DNA of 6,353 bases from Anaerolineae bacterium (GTDB lineage: Bacteria; Chloroflexota; Anaerolineae; B4-G1; DUEL01): NCBI GenBank assembly GCA_016926575.1, contig JAFGOJ010000198.1:1-6353 (forward strand). The letters are read 5' to 3'. Shown here piece by piece: positions 6,344 through 6,353 of the stretch (within the stretch, counting starts at the first letter, position 1; each line of letters begins with the position of its first letter). The position numbers and the translations under genes were made by a program. Below the pieces are notes generated by a model. That model did no database searches and was not told the DNA's origin. It saw nothing but the letters and a program-made list of their open reading frames with translations.

Positions 6344-6353
6344 ACCCCTTCTG

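Noticed and set aside
1..6353. CRISPR arrays, transposase genes, tRNA or rRNA
   Set aside because: No regularly spaced repeats, transposase motifs or RNA-gene signatures were seen; the repeats present are paralogous coil segments and one palindromic element.

Overview
The window is one strand-coherent stretch of high-GC bacterial DNA (GC judged by eye to be well above 60 percent). Every convincing gene is on the minus strand, so it reads from right to left. The protein style suggests a Chloroflexota (Anaerolineae-like) bacterium: six-helix membrane sensors with an N-terminal LF-PP-FE-D-TRVA signature, GAF domains between coiled coils, and a hybrid histidine kinase with three receivers. That assignment rests on remembered family resemblance, not on a search, and is only moderately sure.

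Layout in transcription order. Positions 6353-6209 are non-coding. They hold a compound palindromic element (about 6273-6349) and a short leader. Gene 1 (6208-4916, 430 aa) and gene 2 (4923-3601, 440 aa) are paralogues: a short cytoplasmic N-terminus, about six membrane helices, a coiled coil, a GAF domain and a short coiled-coil tail, then a stop with no output domain. Gene 3 (3604-116, 1162 aa, GTG start) has the same plan of membrane domain, coil and GAF, but continues through a long signalling helix into a complete HisKA/HATPase kinase and three receiver domains. Genes 1/2 overlap by 8 bp and genes 2/3 by 4 bp (GTGA), so the three are almost certainly co-transcribed and translationally coupled. 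After gene 3, a further open frame (104-1, leaving the window) encodes the second half of a receiver-like domain without the usual first strand and acidic pair.

Inferred biology: a multi-subunit membrane signalling complex in which two kinase-less sensor proteins feed, or modulate, one catalytic hybrid kinase. The three proteins share nearly the same coil-to-GAF junction (ARQEAEAA then W and GEQ), and the helix leaving the GAF starts alike in all three, so mixed dimers or higher oligomers are plausible. The three receivers of gene 3 keep their phosphorylation residues, and no Hpt domain is visible, so the final phosphate acceptor is outside this window. The stimulus cannot be read from the sequence.

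No tRNA, rRNA, CRISPR, transposase or convincing intrinsic terminator was seen.
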